DNA from: Lachnospiraceae bacterium
GTDB lineage: Bacteria > Bacillota > Clostridia > Lachnospirales > Lachnospiraceae
Assembly (NCBI GenBank): GCA_015057625.1
Contig: SVDZ01000017.1
Location: forward strand, 1-47,589
Length of the DNA stretch: 47,589 nucleotides
Direction of reading: 5' to 3'
Below the pieces are notes generated by a model. That model saw only the letters and a list, made by a program, of their open reading frames with translations. It had not been told where the DNA came from and searched no databases. Below are positions 33,733 through 42,039 of this stretch, piece after piece. The translations under genes were made by a program, and so were the position numbers. Each line of letters begins with the position of its first letter. Position 1 is the first letter of the stretch.

Positions 33733-36198
33733 TTAATTTTTTGTTAAGAATACAACTTTTTTATCTTTCACTGAAACAGTTACGGAATCGCCTTCCTTAA
33801 CTGCTCCCGAAAGCATACATTCTGCAAGTTCATCCTCAATTTTGCTCTGAATCATTCTTCTTAAAGGTCTTGCTCCAAACTTTTTATCATAGCTTTCTTC
33901 AGCAATAAAGTTTTTGAGTGTTGCAGTAAACTTAAGCTTGATTTCAAGCTGTTTGTCAGCTCTATGTGTGAGTTCCTTAAGCATAATATCAACAATTTTT
34001 CTCACATCCTCTTTAGTAAGAGCGTGGAATACAATCATATCATCGATTCTGTTAAGAAATTCCGGCTTAAACATCTTCTTAACTTCATCAAGAACTGCAT
34101 TCTTCATATCTTCATAATCCTGCTTTTCATTTTCACTGCTTCCAAATCCAAGCTTTTTAGGATCCATTATACGTCCTGCTCCTGCATTACTTGTCATAAT
34201 TACAATCGCGTTCTTAAAACTTACTTTTCTTCCCTTTGAGTCAGTAATATGACCGTCATCAAGAACCTGCAACAAAATATTGAACACATCAGGATGTGCT
34301 TTTTCCACCTCATCAAACAGTACCAGCGAATAAGGATTTCTTCTGAGTTTCTCGCAGAGCTGGCCGCCATCCTCAAAACCTACGTATCCCGGAGGTGAAC
34401 CAATAAGTTTAGATACGCTGTGTTTCTCCATAAACTCAGACATATCAACTCTTATCATCGCATTCTCACTTCCAAACACTGCCTCAGCTAATGCCTTTGA
34501 CAATTCTGTCTTTCCTACGCCTGTAGGTCCTAAGAACAGGAAGGAACCAATCGGTCTGTTAGGATTTTTAAGTCCCACTCTTCCTCGTCTTACAGCCTTA
34601 GACACTGCTTTAACTGCTTCTTCCTGACCGACAACTCTCTTATGGAGTTCACTCTCTAATTTAAGAAGTCTGTCTGCCTCAGTCTTTGCAAGTCTGTTTA
34701 ACGGAATCTTTGTCCACATTGATACAACTTCAGCAATTTCTTTTTCTGTAACGACAGGTTTCTTCTTATCTTTTTCACTTTCCCATCTCTTTGTTGCTCT
34801 CTCGTATTTCTTTTCAGCTGCATCCAATGCTTTTTTGGCTTCAACGCCTCTCACAAAATTACTTTTCTTTATTGCATTTTCAAGTTCAGCAAGATAGAAT
34901 TCTGTCTCTTCTTTCAGTTTAGTAATGCTATCCGGTTTAGACTTTGTGTTGAGTTTAACCTTTGAACATGCCTCGTCAATGAGGTCAATTGCCTTGTCCG
35001 GCAAGAATCTGTCATTGATATATCTTGCAGCCATTTCTACTGCTACAGAGATAGTCTCATCTAAAATTGTAACTCCATGATAGCTTTCATAAGTGTTTTT
35101 TAGTCCATTTAAGATTTCTACTGTTTCAGCCTCTGTCGGCTCTTCAACAGTAACCGGCTGGAACCTTCTCTCCAATGCAGCATCCTTTTCGATGTATTTT
35201 CTGTACTCATCAATGGTTGTTGCACCCACTACCTGAAGCTGTCCCCTTGCAAGGGATGGCTTCAAAATGTTGGAAGCATCCATAGAACCTTCCGCTCCTC
35301 CGGCTCCGATTATAGTGTGAATCTCGTCAATGAATAAAATAACATCTCCATCAGCCTCAACTTCATCAATGATACGTTTAATACGCTCCTCAAATTCACC
35401 TCTGTATTTTGATCCGGCAACAGTTCCTGTAAGATCTAAGTTAACTAATCTTTTGCCTCTTAAACTTTCAGGAACCTCTCCATTTGCTATTTTCTGTGCG
35501 ATTGCTTCCACTATTGCAGTTTTTCCGACTCCCGGTTCACCTATTAAGCAAGGATTATTCTTATTTCTTCTGCTAATTATCTGGATTACTCTGTTAATTT
35601 CATTCTCTCGCCCTACAACAGGATCTAAATCCTTGAATTTTGCCGCCTGAGTCAAGTCCCTTGAGAATCTGTCAAGCATAGGTGTATTAGTATATTCTGA
35701 ATTTCTCTGACGATTGTTGTCCCTAATAAATTCTCTAACTTCTGACTTATCTCTTCCCATCAGACGAAGGATTTCTTTACACATTCTCTTAATATCGACA
35801 TCCAGATGTCTTAAAATCTGATATCCCTGAGATTCTTCATCCGCTATTATTGCCAAAAGAATCTGTTCTGTACCTATCAACTCAAATCCCTGTCTTTTTG
35901 CAATTAATGATGCATCTTCAAGAATGCTGTTACTTCTGTATGTCAGTTCCGGTTCATTCTTTTTGCCATATCCCGCTTTTGCAACATCACCTAACAGTGT
36001 ATCCCCGCTTATCTCTTCCATAATGGTTTTATACACCACTCCGTGATTTCCTAAAACATTATATGCTACGCTGTCCACTACCTGACACAATCCCAACAAT
36101 ATATGTTCCGAGCCAATAAAGCCAATTTTCATCTTTATTGCCGCCTCTTTAGCATGTAACATTACATCTTTCGCTTGTTCTGTATATTTTCTTTCCAT
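33733..36198 (-). CDS. clpC: Clp protease ATP-binding subunit ClpC
   Basis: Protein of 821 residues, GAGGAG before ATG. The N domain (1-145) has two Clp_N repeats (EHILLGLCQ, EQILLAIIAD). AAA+ domain 1 carries GEPGVGKTAIVE and domain 2 GPTGVGKTELSK, and a linker of about 45-60 residues between them fits ClpC with a middle domain (KKSNFVRGVEAKKALDAAEKKYE). The C-terminal D2-small domain ends the protein. A conserved Gly-rich ClpP-loop is present in the family but was not checked here. It unfolds proteins for ClpP. The gene follows a GntR regulator with 25 bases between. Confidence 0.95.
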   Translation of the reverse strand: MERKYTEQAKDVMLHAKEAAIKMKIGFIGSEHILLGLCQVVDSVAYNVLGNHGVVYKTIMEEISGDTLLGDVAKAGYGKKNEPELTYRSNSILEDASLIAKRQGFELIGTEQILLAIIADEESQGYQILRHLDVDIKRMCKEILRLMGRDKSEVREFIRDNNRQRNSEYTNTPMLDRFSRDLTQAAKFKDLDPVVGRENEINRVIQIISRRNKNNPCLIGEPGVGKTAIVEAIAQKIANGEVPESLRGKRLVNLDLTGTVAGSKYRGEFEERIKRIIDEVEADGDVILFIDEIHTIIGAGGAEGSMDASNILKPSLARGQLQVVGATTIDEYRKYIEKDAALERRFQPVTVEEPTEAETVEILNGLKNTYESYHGVTILDETISVAVEMAARYINDRFLPDKAIDLIDEACSKVKLNTKSKPDSITKLKEETEFYLAELENAIKKSNFVRGVEAKKALDAAEKKYERATKRWESEKDKKKPVVTEKEIAEVVSMWTKIPLNRLAKTEADRLLKLESELHKRVVGQEEAVKAVSKAVRRGRVGLKNPNRPIGSFLFLGPTGVGKTELSKALAEAVFGSENAMIRVDMSEFMEKHSVSKLIGSPPGYVGFEDGGQLCEKLRRNPYSLVLFDEVEKAHPDVFNILLQVLDDGHITDSKGRKVSFKNAIVIMTSNAGAGRIMDPKKLGFGSSENEKQDYEDMKNAVLDEVKKMFKPEFLNRIDDMIVFHALTKEDVRKIVDIMLKELTHRADKQLEIKLKFTATLKNFIAEESYDKKFGARPLRRMIQSKIEDELAECMLSGAVKEGDSVTVSVKDKKVVFLTKN

Positions 36199-36223
36199 GT
36201 CATCAACTCCTCGCTATACAATG

Positions 36224-36595
36224 CTAAATCTTATATAGATCGTAAATCCGATCCAAAATTTGATGTGCTTCTTCTCTGGAAATATCCTTGCAAATTGCTT
36301 TTGCCACTATTACTCCCAGTTCGTCAGACATATCTTTCATGGCAGCAATTTTATCAATATCAATTGCAACCATAGCCCCGTGTCTTCTGTCTAACTTCAC
36401 AAAGCCATCCTGTTTCAGCACAGTATAAGCTTTGTTTACTGTGTGCATATTTATCCCTATCTCTTCTGCCAACTGTCTCACTGACGGTAATGTTTCGCCC
36501 TCATGCAACTGGTTTGAAGCAATAGAGTATATAATTTGATTTCGAAGCTGAATATATAGAGCTTCATCACTGTTAAAATCTATCTCTATAAGCAT
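36224..36595 (-). CDS. YtrA-type GntR transcriptional regulator, probably controls clpC
   Basis: Protein of 123 residues. Residues 10-75 form the winged helix-turn-helix: YIQLRNQIIYSIASNQL, LPSVRQLAEEIGINMHTV and NKAYTVLKQDGFVKLDRRHG. The C-terminal part is a short helical dimerisation region, as in the YtrA subfamily. It is first in the clpC transcript and is likely autoregulatory through the palindrome at 36621-36643. The usual first gene of clpC operons in many Firmicutes is ctsR with mcsA and mcsB; none of these is seen here. Confidence 0.9.
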   Translation of the reverse strand: MLIEIDFNSDEALYIQLRNQIIYSIASNQLHEGETLPSVRQLAEEIGINMHTVNKAYTVLKQDGFVKLDRRHGAMVAIDIDKIAAMKDMSDELGVIVAKAICKDISREEAHQILDRIYDLYKI

Positions 36596-36620
36596 CTTCT
36601 CACCGCCCCTCGCTTTTCAT

Positions 36621-36661
36621 TTGTTCTATATTCAGTATAACAAACTATGATTCATTGTCAA
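36621..36661 (-). promoter_or_regulatory. promoter and possible operator of the GntR-clpC operon
   Basis: TTGACA (36656-36661) and TATACT (36634-36639) with a 16-base spacer. A dyad, TTGTT (36639-36643) with AACAA (36621-36625), covers the -10 region and downstream, a plausible binding site for the encoded GntR regulator. Confidence 0.7.
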
Positions 36662-36700
36662 GTTTACGAAAACCTTATGAATACTCTTTTTAGTATTCCA

Positions 36701-36734
36701 AGATTATGAAAGTGCGAAGCACTGCTCATAATCT
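36701..36734. repeat. 34-nt hairpin sharing a motif with 4818-4867
   Basis: AGATTATGA and TCATAATCT enclose AGTGC-GAA-GCACT. The left half AGATTATGAAAGTGCGAAG is close to the reverse complement of the 25-bp direct repeat at 4818-4867. A second small hairpin (GAATACT/AGTATTC) lies at 36679-36698. No T-run follows. Confidence 0.7.
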
Positions 36735-36748
36735 GCTCATTATACAGC

Positions 36749-36780
36749 AAAAAATGGACTGAAAAAACAGTCCATTTTTT
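36749..36780 (-). terminator. terminator of the purine operon and its last gene
   Basis: AAAAAATGGACTG pairs with CAGTCCATTTTTT around a six-base loop; bidirectional T-runs. It lies two bases after the stop codon of the membrane protein at 36782-38425. Confidence 0.93.
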
Positions 36781-36781
36781 A

Positions 36782-38425
36782 TTAAATGAATGTGAATCCA
36801 TCATCATCTTCATCTTTATTATTATCATTTGGGAATGCTGTGTTAAGTATATCCTTTACGGCATCCTCATTAAACTTTTCTTTTTCTTCAGGATTTGTCT
36901 CAACTTCTTTCATAATCTGTGAGGACAAATCTATCTCGTCTTTTCCCAACTCAAAAGTAGGTAACTTTTCAGTCTTGCTCTCCATAATTACGAAATCATC
37001 ATCGTCGTCGTCAACGAGCTTGAACAACTCATCATCGTCGTCATCCTCATAAACAAACTCGTCTTCTTCCCTCTTTACTTCAGACTTCTTATTTTCCTTC
37101 TTTGCTTCCTGAATTTCATTCTTCTCTTCTTTTGCCTGACGTTTAGCTTCTTTTTTTGCTTCCTTAGCAGCCATTTTCACTGCCTTCTTATCAGGATATT
37201 CATAGTCATCATATTCATCTTCTTCTTTAATCTTTTTAGTTTTTAACGAAAGAATAAGATTTAAACAAATGAAGAATAAAATTACTACTGCAACTGCAAG
37301 TCCTCCGATAATCTTCCACTTTGTGCTGTTACTGTCATTTAATTTCTTAACAAGTTCATTATTCTTCAATTGAAGATTATTAACCTTTTCTCTTTGCGCT
37401 TCAACAAGATTTGCTGCTGCTGTATCAATAATATATCTCTGGAAACATTTCTCAACATCATCATAACAATAAAGTGATGTGTCACCGTTCCAGTTCATAG
37501 CATATAGAAGATAAAGTTTGTCTTCTTCATTGAGAATCCAGACTTTTACAGTTTCACCACATACGTCAAGGTTTGTCTGATCGTATCCGTTCAACACACT
37601 ATCAGGTGATTCCATATCAATTACAGTGTACATTCTGCTCTTGATATAAATGTTGTTCATCGGATAAAATCTGTCATTTTCCTCATCATAAATATAGAAA
37701 CCTTCCTCATATTTAATCTCAGGTCCTGCAGACTTTTCTTCCTCATCAGCAGTCGTTTCTTCCTCATTCTGCTCATCTGTATTTTCATCTTCTACAGGCA
37801 CTAACCAAATGGCTGTGACATTCTTAGTTTCTCCTGTAATTGAAGGGAATTTCTTTCCCTGATACTCAAATTTAGTTTTATTGAATCCTTCAGGAATAAC
37901 TGATGATTTGAATTTTGAAGAGATTGCCATAGTAGTTCCATTGACGTCAACCTTAACAGACTTACTTGAAACTTTTGCTGTTGCTTCTTCATTATCCTCA
38001 TTAGATGTATCAGCATCATCTTCGTTTTCAGGAGCCTCGTAGGTAGCCTCCTCACTCGCTGTAAGTTTTTTTGTGAGAATAACATAAGTCTTCTTTGTTC
38101 CGTCAGCCGCAGTTACATAAACATATGTCTTATTATCACCCTCATCAAGAACTGCCCATTCAACCTTGTAAGTAGCACCATCTTCAGCCGGTGTGGCCTC
38201 CACCTCAAGTTCTTTGACGTTGTTCATAACTGTGATGTTGTACTCTGTAACATCAGCTGAAAATTTAGGAGAAAGTTTTACATCTTTTAATTCTCCGTTT
38301 TTATCTTCCACCTGTACTTTCATTGCTGAAAGTTTCGCTTCATCAGCTTTTACAGTTTCTACTCCGGCAATATTAAAAAATAATAATGCCATCATGCACA
38401 AAACTAATGAATATAATTTTTTCAT
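36782..38425 (-). CDS. cadherin-like-domain membrane protein with a charged cytosolic tail
   Basis: Protein of 547 residues. The ATG at 38425 (MKKLYSLVLCMMA) has AAGGAG eight bases upstream; upstream codons to 38485 overlap purD. Signal peptide near 1-26, then a cadherin-like beta-sandwich (about 30-125: LSPKFSADVTEYNIT, YKVEWAVLDEG). An acidic spacer (125-155), a second domain (about 155-215), another acidic spacer, and a Tyr-rich region (about 240-350) follow. A membrane segment is at about 377-397. The cytosolic tail has a Lys/Glu coiled coil (KMAAKEAKKEAKRQAKEEKN) and poly-Asp runs. It starts 28 bases after purD, so it shares the purine transcript. Function unknown; possibly surface sensing or division. 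Confidence 0.8.
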   Translation of the reverse strand: MKKLYSLVLCMMALLFFNIAGVETVKADEAKLSAMKVQVEDKNGELKDVKLSPKFSADVTEYNITVMNNVKELEVEATPAEDGATYKVEWAVLDEGDNKTYVYVTAADGTKKTYVILTKKLTASEEATYEAPENEDDADTSNEDNEEATAKVSSKSVKVDVNGTTMAISSKFKSSVIPEGFNKTKFEYQGKKFPSITGETKNVTAIWLVPVEDENTDEQNEEETTADEEEKSAGPEIKYEEGFYIYDEENDRFYPMNNIYIKSRMYTVIDMESPDSVLNGYDQTNLDVCGETVKVWILNEEDKLYLLYAMNWNGDTSLYCYDDVEKCFQRYIIDTAAANLVEAQREKVNNLQLKNNELVKKLNDSNSTKWKIIGGLAVAVVILFFICLNLILSLKTKKIKEEDEYDDYEYPDKKAVKMAAKEAKKEAKRQAKEEKNEIQEAKKENKKSEVKREEDEFVYEDDDDDELFKLVDDDDDDFVIMESKTEKLPTFELGKDEIDLSSQIMKEVETNPEEKEKFNEDAVKDILNTAFPNDNNKDEDDDGFTFI

Positions 38426-38453
38426 CTTCTTACTCCTTTTTCTTTCCGTAACT

Positions 38454-39725
38454 CTAAGCTTCGTCAATAGCCTTACCAATATCATTTCTCATATATTTAT
38501 TTTCAAAATCAATCAGCTTAGTAGCTTCGTAAGCATTTGCTCTGGCAGTCTTCAAATCACTTCCCTTTGCTGTGACTCCAAGTACTCTGCCTCCGTTTGT
38601 TACAATTTTATCCCCATCAAACTTTGTACCCGCATGGAATACATAGTAACCATCTTTATCTTTAAAGTTTTCAAGACCTTTGATTTCAAATCCCTTATCA
38701 TACTTTTCAGGATAACCATCACTCGCAAGAACTACACAAACTGCAGCATTGTCCTCAAATTGAAGATCAATAGTATCAAGTGTTCCGTCTACGCAAGCCT
38801 CAAACACATCGATAATGTCATTCTTCATTCTTGGAAGAACTACCTGTGCCTCAGGATCACCAAATCTGGCATTGTACTCTAATACCTTTGGTCCGTCTTC
38901 TGTGAGCATTAATCCAAAGAAGATAATTCCCTTGAAAGGTCTTCCTTCAGATTTCATTGCATCAACAGTTGCCTGATAAATATATTTCTTACAGAATTCA
39001 TCTACTTCTGCTGTGTAGAATGGGCTTGGTGAAAATGTTCCCATACCACCTGTATTGAGACCCTGATCACCGTCTTTTGCTCTCTTATGATCCTGTGCAG
39101 AAGTCATAATTTTAATAGTCTTTCCGTCTACAAATGAAAGTACTGATACCTCACGTCCAACCATGAACTCCTCAACGACAATCTTATCTCCTGCTGAGCC
39201 AAACTGCTTGTCGAGCATAAGCGTCTTAACACCCTGAATAGCTTCCTCTCTTGTGTTACAAATAAGAACGCCCTTTCCAAGTGCAAGTCCGTCAGCCTTT
39301 AATACTATAGGCATTTTTGCTGTCTCAAGATATGCCAACGCAGCTTCCGGAGAACTGAAGTTTTCGTAAGACGCTGTTGGAATATTGTATTTTTTCATAA
39401 GATCTTTTGAGAATGCTTTTGACCCTTCAAGAATTGCTGCTGCTTTATTTGGGCCAAATACTCTAAGGCCTTTTTCATTGAACACATCAACAATACCGCC
39501 AACTAACGGATCATCCATTCCGATAACAGTGAGATCAATTTCATTGTCCATTGCAAACTCTGCAAGTTTGTCAAACTCCATCGCTCCGATTGGAACACAC
39601 TCTGCATATTCAGCGATTCCGGCATTTCCCGGTGCACAGAAAATCTTATCTACTCTATCACTCTTTGCAACAGAATGAGCAATTGCATGCTCACGTCCGC
39701 CACTTCCAACTATAAGAACTTTCAT
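38454..39725 (-). CDS. purD: phosphoribosylamine-glycine ligase
   Basis: Protein of 423 residues, GAGAGG before ATG. ATP-grasp enzyme: MKVLIVGSGGREHAIA, GPNKAAAILEGSKAFSKDLM, PIVLKADGLALGKGV, QDHKRAKDGDQGLNTGGMGTFSP (split) and YNARFGDPEAQVV. It joins phosphoribosylamine to glycine, step 2 of purine synthesis. Fourth pur gene of the operon. Confidence 0.97.
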   Translation of the reverse strand: MKVLIVGSGGREHAIAHSVAKSDRVDKIFCAPGNAGIAEYAECVPIGAMEFDKLAEFAMDNEIDLTVIGMDDPLVGGIVDVFNEKGLRVFGPNKAAAILEGSKAFSKDLMKKYNIPTASYENFSSPEAALAYLETAKMPIVLKADGLALGKGVLICNTREEAIQGVKTLMLDKQFGSAGDKIVVEEFMVGREVSVLSFVDGKTIKIMTSAQDHKRAKDGDQGLNTGGMGTFSPSPFYTAEVDEFCKKYIYQATVDAMKSEGRPFKGIIFFGLMLTEDGPKVLEYNARFGDPEAQVVLPRMKNDIIDVFEACVDGTLDTIDLQFEDNAAVCVVLASDGYPEKYDKGFEIKGLENFKDKDGYYVFHAGTKFDGDKIVTNGGRVLGVTAKGSDLKTARANAYEATKLIDFENKYMRNDIGKAIDEA

Positions 39726-39758
39726 TTTAAACCTCTCTTACAATTAATTACTTATTAT

Positions 39759-40355
39759 TTATTTGATAATTCCATTTGCTATATCATTGATTGCCTTTGG
39801 AAGAATAATCCATTCTGCCTGTTCCATAACACGCTTCTGAAGAATTTCCGGTGTGTCACCTTCCTCTACTTCAACAGCCTTCTGGAAAATGATAGGACCT
39901 GTATCTGTTCCTTCATCTACAAAATGAACTGTAGCTCCCGTAACCTTAACACCTCTCTTAAGGGCTTCCTCATGAACCTTAAGCCCATAGAATCCATCTC
40001 CGCAAAATGACGGAATCAATGATGGATGAATATTAATAATTTTTCTTGCATACTTTCTTGTAAGTTCAGCAGGAAGTACAACTAAAAATCCTGCGAGAAC
40101 TATAAGGTCAAGATTGTATCCATCTATAGTATCCATTAATGCTTTATTGAATTCATCTCTTGTCTCATAATCTTTTGGTGAAACACAGACAGCTTCAATA
40201 TTGTTATTTTTTGCACGCTCAAGTGCATAGGCATCCTTCTTATTACTGATTACCACTTCAAGTTTGGCATTAGTAATTTTGCCTGAAGCAACTGCATCAA
40301 TAATAGCCTGAAGGTTTGTTCCTCCACCTGAAACCAGTACGCCAACTCTAAGCAT
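39759..40355 (-). CDS. purN: phosphoribosylglycinamide formyltransferase, 10-formylTHF-dependent
   Basis: Protein of 198 residues, AAAGGAG before ATG. LVSGGGTNLQAIIDA (phosphate binding), AGFLVVLP, IINIHPSLIPSFCGDGFYG (catalytic Asn-His), and GATVHFVDEGTDTGPII with catalytic Asp. It formylates GAR to FGAR. With the AICAR formyltransferase at 6427-7602 it uses the same 10-formyltetrahydrofolate pool sensed indirectly by the ZTP riboswitch. Confidence 0.96.
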   Translation of the reverse strand: MLRVGVLVSGGGTNLQAIIDAVASGKITNAKLEVVISNKKDAYALERAKNNNIEAVCVSPKDYETRDEFNKALMDTIDGYNLDLIVLAGFLVVLPAELTRKYARKIINIHPSLIPSFCGDGFYGLKVHEEALKRGVKVTGATVHFVDEGTDTGPIIFQKAVEVEEGDTPEILQKRVMEQAEWIILPKAINDIANGIIK

Positions 40356-40393
40356 ATTAATCTCCTTTATAAATCAACTTACACCGGAATAAA

Positions 40394-41422
40394 TTAGACT
40401 AATTCGATTCCTTTTTCTCCGGCTTCAATCTTTCCAACTACATAGCATGGTTCACCGGCAGCCTTGATTGCTTCCATAGTCTTATCTACGTCAGCAGCAT
40501 CAACAACAACCATCATACCAATACCCATGTTGTATGTATTGTACATCATGTCTTCAGCAATGTCGCCGTCCTTTGCAAGTTTCTTAAAGATTGCAGGAAC
40601 TTCATAACTGTCTTTTTCGATAACAGCCTTAACTCCCTCCGGAAGCATTCTTGGGATATTCTCGTAGAATCCACCACCTGTAATATGGCTGCATCCCTTA
40701 ACTACAACACCTGCATCCTTAACACTCTTAAGTGCCTTAACGTAAATCTTTGTAGGTGCAAGTAAAGCCTCTCCAAGAGTTGTTCCAAGCTCCTCATAAT
40801 ATGTATCCATTGCTTCTTTTGATGTTGTATCAAATACTTTTCTTACAAGTGAGAAACCATTGCTGTGAATACCTGTAGATGCGATACCTACAACAACGTC
40901 ACCAGGTTTGATATTTTCACCTGTAATAAGTTCTTTCTTCTCAACTACTCCAACTGCAAATCCGGCAAGATCGAATTCATCAACAGGCATAAGACCCGGA
41001 TGTTCTGCTGTTTCACCACCAACTAATGCAGCTCCGGCCTGCTTACAACCTTCTGCCACACCGCTTACTATAGTAGCAATTCTCTCCGGATAGTTCTTTC
41101 CACAAGCAATATAATCAAGGAAGAAAAGCGGTTCGCCACCTGAGCAGGCAATATCATTTACACACATAGCTACACAATCAATACCAATTGTGTCATATTT
41201 GTTCATTGTGAAAGCAAGCTGAACCTTTGTACCACATCCATCTGTTCCTGAAAGTAATACAGGTTCTTCCATATTTTTAATTGCTGCAAGACTGAATGCT
41301 CCGGCAAATCCACCGATTCCACCAAGAACTTCTGGTCTTGTAGTGCTCTTTACATGCTCCTTCATGAGCTTAACTGATTCATACCCTGCTTCAATGTCAA
41401 CTCCGGCTTTCTTGTAATCCAT
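40394..41422 (-). CDS. purM: phosphoribosylformylglycinamidine cyclo-ligase (AIR synthetase)
   Basis: Protein of 342 residues, AAAGGAG before ATG. Motifs: YKKAGVDIEAGYE at the start, GIGGFAGAF, LLSGTDGCGTKVQLAF (split across), IGIDCVAMCVNDIACSG, GGETAEHPGLMP, and HITGGGFYENIPRML. ATP-dependent ring closure of FGAM to AIR, step 5. Second gene of the pur operon. Confidence 0.97.
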   Translation of the reverse strand: MDYKKAGVDIEAGYESVKLMKEHVKSTTRPEVLGGIGGFAGAFSLAAIKNMEEPVLLSGTDGCGTKVQLAFTMNKYDTIGIDCVAMCVNDIACSGGEPLFFLDYIACGKNYPERIATIVSGVAEGCKQAGAALVGGETAEHPGLMPVDEFDLAGFAVGVVEKKELITGENIKPGDVVVGIASTGIHSNGFSLVRKVFDTTSKEAMDTYYEELGTTLGEALLAPTKIYVKALKSVKDAGVVVKGCSHITGGGFYENIPRMLPEGVKAVIEKDSYEVPAIFKKLAKDGDIAEDMMYNTYNMGIGMMVVVDAADVDKTMEAIKAAGEPCYVVGKIEAGEKGIELV

Positions 41423-41468
41423 AAATAATCTCCTTTTCTTATCTGTTTGGTTCTTTACAAATTAACAA

Positions 41469-41975
41469 TTACTTAGAGTAATTTTTGTAACCTACTTCCT
41501 GTAACTTTTTATCCTTAGCAACAACCTGTTCTTTAAGTGTTGCAGAATAAGCTTTTAATTTATCTAAAATAGCATTGTCAGATGTTGCAAGAATCTTTGC
41601 TGCAAGCAATCCGGCATTTGCTCCACCATTGATTGCCACAGTTGCAACAGGTATTCCTGAAGGCATCTGAACAATAGAGTAAAGAGAATCTCTTCCTCCA
41701 AGTGATGTAGTATGCATAGGAATTCCGATTACAGGCATTGGGAAAATTGCTGCGCACATACCAGGAAGATGTGCTGCCATTCCTGCTCCTGCAATAATAA
41801 CTTTAAATCCCTTGCTTTCAGCTGTCTTTGCATACTCAAAGAAAACATCCGGCTCCCTGTGTGCTGAGATGATAGTCATCTCATAATCGATACCAAGTTC
41901 CTCTAAGATATCTGCAGCTTTGCTCATTACAGGCATGTCTGAATCACTGCCCATTACTATACCAACTTTTGCCAT
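41469..41975 (-). CDS. purE: N5-carboxyaminoimidazole ribonucleotide mutase (class I PurE)
   Basis: Protein of 168 residues, AAAAGGAG before ATG. MGSDSDMPVMSKA, ISAHREPD with the catalytic His, GAGMAAHLPGM, and PVIGIPMHTTSLGGRDSLYSIVQMPSG. Class I enzyme would need PurK for its substrate; no purK is in the window. First gene of the operon purE-purM-purN-purD. Confidence 0.96.
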   Translation of the reverse strand: MAKVGIVMGSDSDMPVMSKAADILEELGIDYEMTIISAHREPDVFFEYAKTAESKGFKVIIAGAGMAAHLPGMCAAIFPMPVIGIPMHTTSLGGRDSLYSIVQMPSGIPVATVAINGGANAGLLAAKILATSDNAILDKLKAYSATLKEQVVAKDKKLQEVGYKNYSK

Positions 41976-42010
41976 TTCATTTCTCCTTTTGACATTTTTT
42001 TAACATAGAC

Positions 42011-42039
42011 ATTGTAACCTTTTTAGCTAATTGAGTCAA
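42011..42039 (-). promoter_or_regulatory. promoter of the purE-M-N-D operon
   Basis: TTGACT (42034-42039) and TACAAT (42011-42016) with exactly 17 bases between. The -35 overlaps the stop codon of the upstream aminopeptidase. No PurR box or riboswitch is obvious; the leader is only about 30 bases. Confidence 0.85.

Noticed and set aside
36679..36734. Second terminator upstream of the GntR gene
   Set aside because: The two hairpins lack T-runs on either strand; the true terminator is at 36749-36780.
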